Below are positions 5,955 to 8,239 of a stretch of DNA of 8,239 nt, one piece after another (within the stretch, counting starts at the first letter, position 1; each line of letters begins with the position of its first letter). The notes beneath the pieces were generated by a model, which saw only the letters and a list, made by a program, of their open reading frames with translations, made no database searches and was not told where the DNA came from. A program made the translations under genes and the position numbers. This stretch comes from Chloroflexota bacterium (GTDB taxonomy: Bacteria > Chloroflexota > Anaerolineae > Anaerolineales > VGOW01): assembly GCA_016215145.1 (NCBI GenBank), contig JACRLA010000017.1, positions 1 to 8,239 on the forward strand, given 5' to 3'.

Positions 5955-5974
5955 AAATCCGCCTGCGCGGATTT
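5955..5974 (-). terminator. Probable terminator of the exchanger gene
   Basis: AAATCCGC (5955-5962) and GCGGATTT (5967-5974) form an 8-bp stem with a 4-nt loop, 5 nt past the exchanger stop on the minus strand. Read in that direction, the stem runs into a short TTTTG. The U-run is short, so termination may be partial and allow some read-through into dctQ. Confidence 0.5.
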
Positions 5975-5979
5975 AAGGG

Positions 5980-6984
5980 TTAACCGATCCAATACAACAC
6001 CACCATCGCGCCGACATACATCGCTAACAACATTCCGCCATCCCAATTGAAGCGTGAGGGCGTCTTAGGCGAAGCGCGATAGATGAGGCTGATGATCGCT
6101 ACGGCAGTCATCATGATCGCCACCGCCGCCGCGAACTCATTCGCCGCGCTCATCGTGCTCCAAAAATTTTTCTGCCCATCGGCGAGATCGAAAATAGCCA
6201 AGAGCATGATGTTGAAGACGTTGCTGCCCAGCGCATTGCTCACCGCCAGATCAATCGCCCCCAACCGCACCGCCGCCAAACTTGCCGCCACTTCGGGCAG
6301 CGAGGTGCTGGCTGCCAAAAACAAATTGCCGACAAAACTACGCGAGAGTCCCGTTTCGGTTGACAACCGATCCCCTATAAACGAAAGCCAAACCCCCAAG
6401 GCAACAATGGCAATCGAACTGAGGATAAATGCGGCGTAAGCGCGCGCCAAGTTGATTTGATCATAGTGACGCGCTTCTGCCTCTTGTTCCAATACCTCGA
6501 CTAATCGCCGTTGTTCAAAGAGGGCAATAAGCCGCGCGCCAACAACGTAAACGATCACGATGGCGATGCTGACAACGCTGAATCCGAAGAGCCCGTAGCC
6601 ATTTATGTCCGGTCCCAGCAAAGCGCCCGCAACTGTCAGCCCTAACAGCAACACACCCAACCCCGCCGAGAGAATATGCCCCTCTTGCGCCTTCGCCAGA
6701 ATCGAACCGGGTTGATAGGCTAAATCCATCAGGGCGATCAACGCCAAATTAAAAAGGCAGCTGCCCAGAATCGATCCCGCCGCAAGATTGGGGGCGTTTA
6801 TCCACACAATCGCCGAGACGCCCGAAACAAGCTCAGGTAACGATGTCACCCCCGCCAACAAAATCCCGCCCACCCACGCCCGCCCCAATCCGGTTTTCTC
6901 CGCCAGCACATCTCCGTAACGAGAAAGCTGCGTTGCGGCGGCGACGATCAACGCCGCGCAAATAGCAAATTCGATCCAGATCAT
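5980..6984 (-). CDS. CaCA-family cation/Ca2+ exchanger (YrbG-like)
   Basis: This 334-residue membrane protein is of the sodium/calcium exchanger superfamily, which expels Ca2+ or a similar cation in exchange for Na+ or H+. It shows the family's internal duplication. The alpha-1 repeat (EKTGLGRAWVGGILLAGVTS then LPE, E51) is followed by GSILGSCLFN. The alpha-2 repeat (TETGLSRSFVGNLFLAASTS then LPE, E231) is followed by SNALGSNVFN. E51 and E231 match the ion-binding glutamates of the two repeats. The first repeat has GSCLFN where most members have GSN, so one ion ligand may differ. A charged cytoplasmic stretch (about residues 158-180) joins the halves. The ATG at 6984 follows AAGGGAG, 5 nt away. 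It lies 43 nt downstream of the broken GpgS gene and upstream of dctQM. Ion specificity is not determinable here. Confidence 0.9.
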   Translation of the reverse strand: MIWIEFAICAALIVAAATQLSRYGDVLAEKTGLGRAWVGGILLAGVTSLPELVSGVSAIVWINAPNLAAGSILGSCLFNLALIALMDLAYQPGSILAKAQEGHILSAGLGVLLLGLTVAGALLGPDINGYGLFGFSVVSIAIVIVYVVGARLIALFEQRRLVEVLEQEAEARHYDQINLARAYAAFILSSIAIVALGVWLSFIGDRLSTETGLSRSFVGNLFLAASTSLPEVAASLAAVRLGAIDLAVSNALGSNVFNIMLLAIFDLADGQKNFWSTMSAANEFAAAVAIMMTAVAIISLIYRASPKTPSRFNWDGGMLLAMYVGAMVVLYWIG

Positions 6985-7001
6985 GTATCACTCCCTTTGC
7001 C

Positions 7002-7016
7002 AGACTTCGGAAGTCT
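7002..7016. repeat. Solitary palindromic arm upstream of the exchanger
   Basis: AGACTTCGGAAGTCT is a 15-nt palindrome around a single central base. It matches the right arm of the two elements inside the arabinosidase gene (ACTTCGGAAGTCTT shared with 1512-1525 and 1752-1765). It occupies the middle of the 43-nt gap between the GpgS remnant and the exchanger gene, next to the exchanger's ribosome site. It could be a single-arm derivative of the dispersed element or, less likely, an operator. Confidence 0.75.
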
Positions 7017-7027
7017 TGGCGTTTGTT

Positions 7028-7351
7028 CTATTTTTTACGACGCTTCACGTACTCTTCAACTTCAACCATCGGCGGACGCTCACGCTCGGCGATCTCTTCT
7101 ACATCAAGAAAGTAATTGCCTTCCTCGTAGCGCACCAACTTCATCGTCTTGTTCACGTCGGCGATAAAGGCTCTCTCGTAGTGTCGTTCCAATTTGCGTA
7201 TCACCGTTTGGATGATGGCAAAAGACATTTTGCTCAATGCTTCGAGCGGCTGGCTGTGATGCACCCGCTCTAACAAATCTACTTGCGCTATTGACGACAA
7301 CCCATACTTCTCGAAAATATCAATCAAGAGTCCAGTCTCGACGCCATAGCC
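7028..7351 (-). pseudogene. gpgS: C-terminal remnant of glucosyl-3-phosphoglycerate synthase, out of frame with its N-terminal part
   Basis: Read from 7351 in the -1 frame relative to the upstream fragment, 107 residues begin GYGVETGLLIDIFEKYGL and continue SSIAQVDLLERVHHSQPLEA. This is the conserved C-terminal part of GpgS (GT81), including the GYGVE glutamate that contacts the donor sugar in the mycobacterial enzyme (recalled as Glu232). It ends with a charged tail, VEVEEYVKRRKK. There is no ribosome site or good start: the first possible start is a TTG at 7327, already inside the fold. It is not an independent gene but the second half of the ORF that stops at 7324. It could be joined only by frameshifting, and even then a segment of about 20 residues is absent. 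Confidence 0.82.
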
Positions 7352-8239
7352 TGAATCACGCCAGATAACTCGGGGTAAAAAAGATTCAATAAAGGTCGTG
7401 CAGTTAACTCTGTAACACGCCCGCCGCCGCCCGCTTGAACTTTGCCGCCCACTTTCAACGGACGGCGATAAAATCCTTTGACAAACTTAATTTTGGGGTT
7501 GAGTAATAAGGGACCCACCACCCCGTACACAAAGCGCGGATGAATATTGACGATGTCGGTATCAATCCACACGATGATGTCGCCTTTAGTGACCAATAAA
7601 CTTTTCCACAATGCTTCGCCCTTGCCGTGCCGCGCGCCCAAACCCGGCAAGAGCTGTTGATGAATATAGAGCGGCACGCCAAGTTTAGAAGCGATCTCAC
7701 GGGTGCGGTCTTTTGAATCCGAATCGATCAACACAATCTCATCCAACAGCGGCACCTTTTCCATCAAAGCCCGTTTGACGGCGCGAATGACCTTGCCTAC
7801 TGTTCGTTCCTCATTCAACGCAGGCATGGCTAAACTCACGGTAAGTTTTTGCTCACGCTTGAGATGGAGCAGATATTGAATCTCTTTAAATTCATCCGCA
7901 TGAAAAGTATTTTCGGCAAACCACTTATCCACCAGAATCGAAATTGCCTGCGATCCAATAGACTCATCCGCAACCACTTCCGGCATCAAGCGGCGGGTTT
8001 TTACGACAAGCACCGCCGCTTGCGACTCTGCCAACACCCGATCCGCGACCGGGCCCAAAGACACCGAGCTATTCGAAGGTCGTGCTGTCGCGCCCATCAC
8101 TACCAAATCAACTTGTTTCGACTCATCCAGAATCGTTTTCGTCGTATCGTCGGTCACCACCACCCGCTTTTGCACATCGGGTAGGCGATCCAGCACACGC
8201 TGCAATCCGTGAAAAGGCGCATCGGAAGCGGCGGCATCG
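7324..8239 (-). CDS. gpgS: USP-domain/glucosyl-3-phosphoglycerate synthase fusion, truncated by frameshift (5' end beyond window)
   Basis: The frame is open from the right edge to a TGA at 7324-7326 (304 residues in the window). An in-frame TTG at 8205 is not the real start, because homology continues before it (DAPFHG leading into LQRVL). The first 80 or so residues are the C-terminal half of a universal stress domain, with the nucleotide-binding pattern GATAR...SLGPVADRVL. Next come FHADEFKEIQYLLHLKREQK and the GT-A fold of GpgS: LAMPALNEE, VLIDSDSKDRT, the metal-binding DTD (IVWIDTDIVN) and the 3-phosphoglycerate loop GGGGRVTELTARPLL. GpgS makes glucosyl-3-phosphoglycerate from NDP-glucose and 3-phosphoglycerate, the first step to glucosylglycerate. 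After ELSGVIQ the frame becomes AMASRLDS-stop. The expected block (about PLSGEYAG through VPF) is missing and the true C-terminus continues in another frame from 7351. The enzyme is probably inactive as read. Confidence 0.85.
   Translation of the reverse strand, partial: DAAASDAPFHGLQRVLDRLPDVQKRVVVTDDTTKTILDESKQVDLVVMGATARPSNSSVSLGPVADRVLAESQAAVLVVKTRRLMPEVVADESIGSQAISILVDKWFAENTFHADEFKEIQYLLHLKREQKLTVSLAMPALNEERTVGKVIRAVKRALMEKVPLLDEIVLIDSDSKDRTREIASKLGVPLYIHQQLLPGLGARHGKGEALWKSLLVTKGDIIVWIDTDIVNIHPRFVYGVVGPLLLNPKIKFVKGFYRRPLKVGGKVQAGGGGRVTELTARPLLNLFYPELSGVIQAMASRLDS

Noticed and set aside
6983..7273. Plus-strand open frame whose product contains TSEVL like the arabinosidase loops
   Set aside because: The TSEVL comes only from the palindromic arm at 7002-7016. 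The rest is antisense to the conserved GpgS C-terminus.

Overview
The window looks like chromosome of a Chloroflexota (Anaerolineae-like) bacterium. This is inferred from the style of the sequence, not from a marker gene. The clues are a Tat-exported, lipid-anchored binding protein with a long Ala/Thr/Pro/Gln linker, a universal-stress/glucosyl-3-phosphoglycerate synthase fusion, intermediate GC with low-complexity spacers, and many small palindromic repeats between and inside genes.

Layout. 1-108 (minus) is the N-terminus of a TauE/SafE-type permease that runs off the left edge. A divergent spacer (109-269) holds a self-complementary -10 box and simple repeats. 270-2189 (plus) is a GH127 beta-L-arabinofuranosidase with all recognisable catalytic and zinc-site residues. 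It carries two palindromic repeats inserted in frame. 2190-2358 holds a hairpin, a strong promoter and a Shine-Dalgarno site for 2359-3561 (plus), a TRAP substrate-binding protein of the 2-oxoacid/lactate (TakP-like) type. A strong terminator and a composite inverted repeat follow. The TRAP membrane subunits lie on the opposite strand, converging on it: DctM (3696-5057) and, upstream of it, DctQ (5253-5852), separated by a 195-nt gap filled by another inverted repeat. Upstream on the minus strand are a CaCA-family cation/Ca2+ exchanger (5980-6984) and a USP-GpgS gene (7028-8239, running off the right edge) that is broken by a frameshifting internal deletion.

How the genes fit together. DctP, DctQ and DctM should form one sodium-coupled TRAP importer for a small monocarboxylate such as pyruvate, another 2-oxoacid or lactate. 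The exchanger may use the same ion gradients. GpgS would make the precursor of the compatible solute glucosylglycerate, but this copy appears inactive as read. The arabinosidase and the TauE-like gene have no evident link to the rest.

The most interesting signal is the family of small palindromes. Two sit inside the arabinosidase reading frame and encode repeated Thr-Ser-Glu-Val peptides. A lone arm lies upstream of the exchanger. A relative with the same 15-nt arm architecture lies between dctP and dctM. A second module is present in inverted copies on both sides of dctM. This resembles the protein-coding palindromic elements known from Rickettsia, in an unrelated setting.
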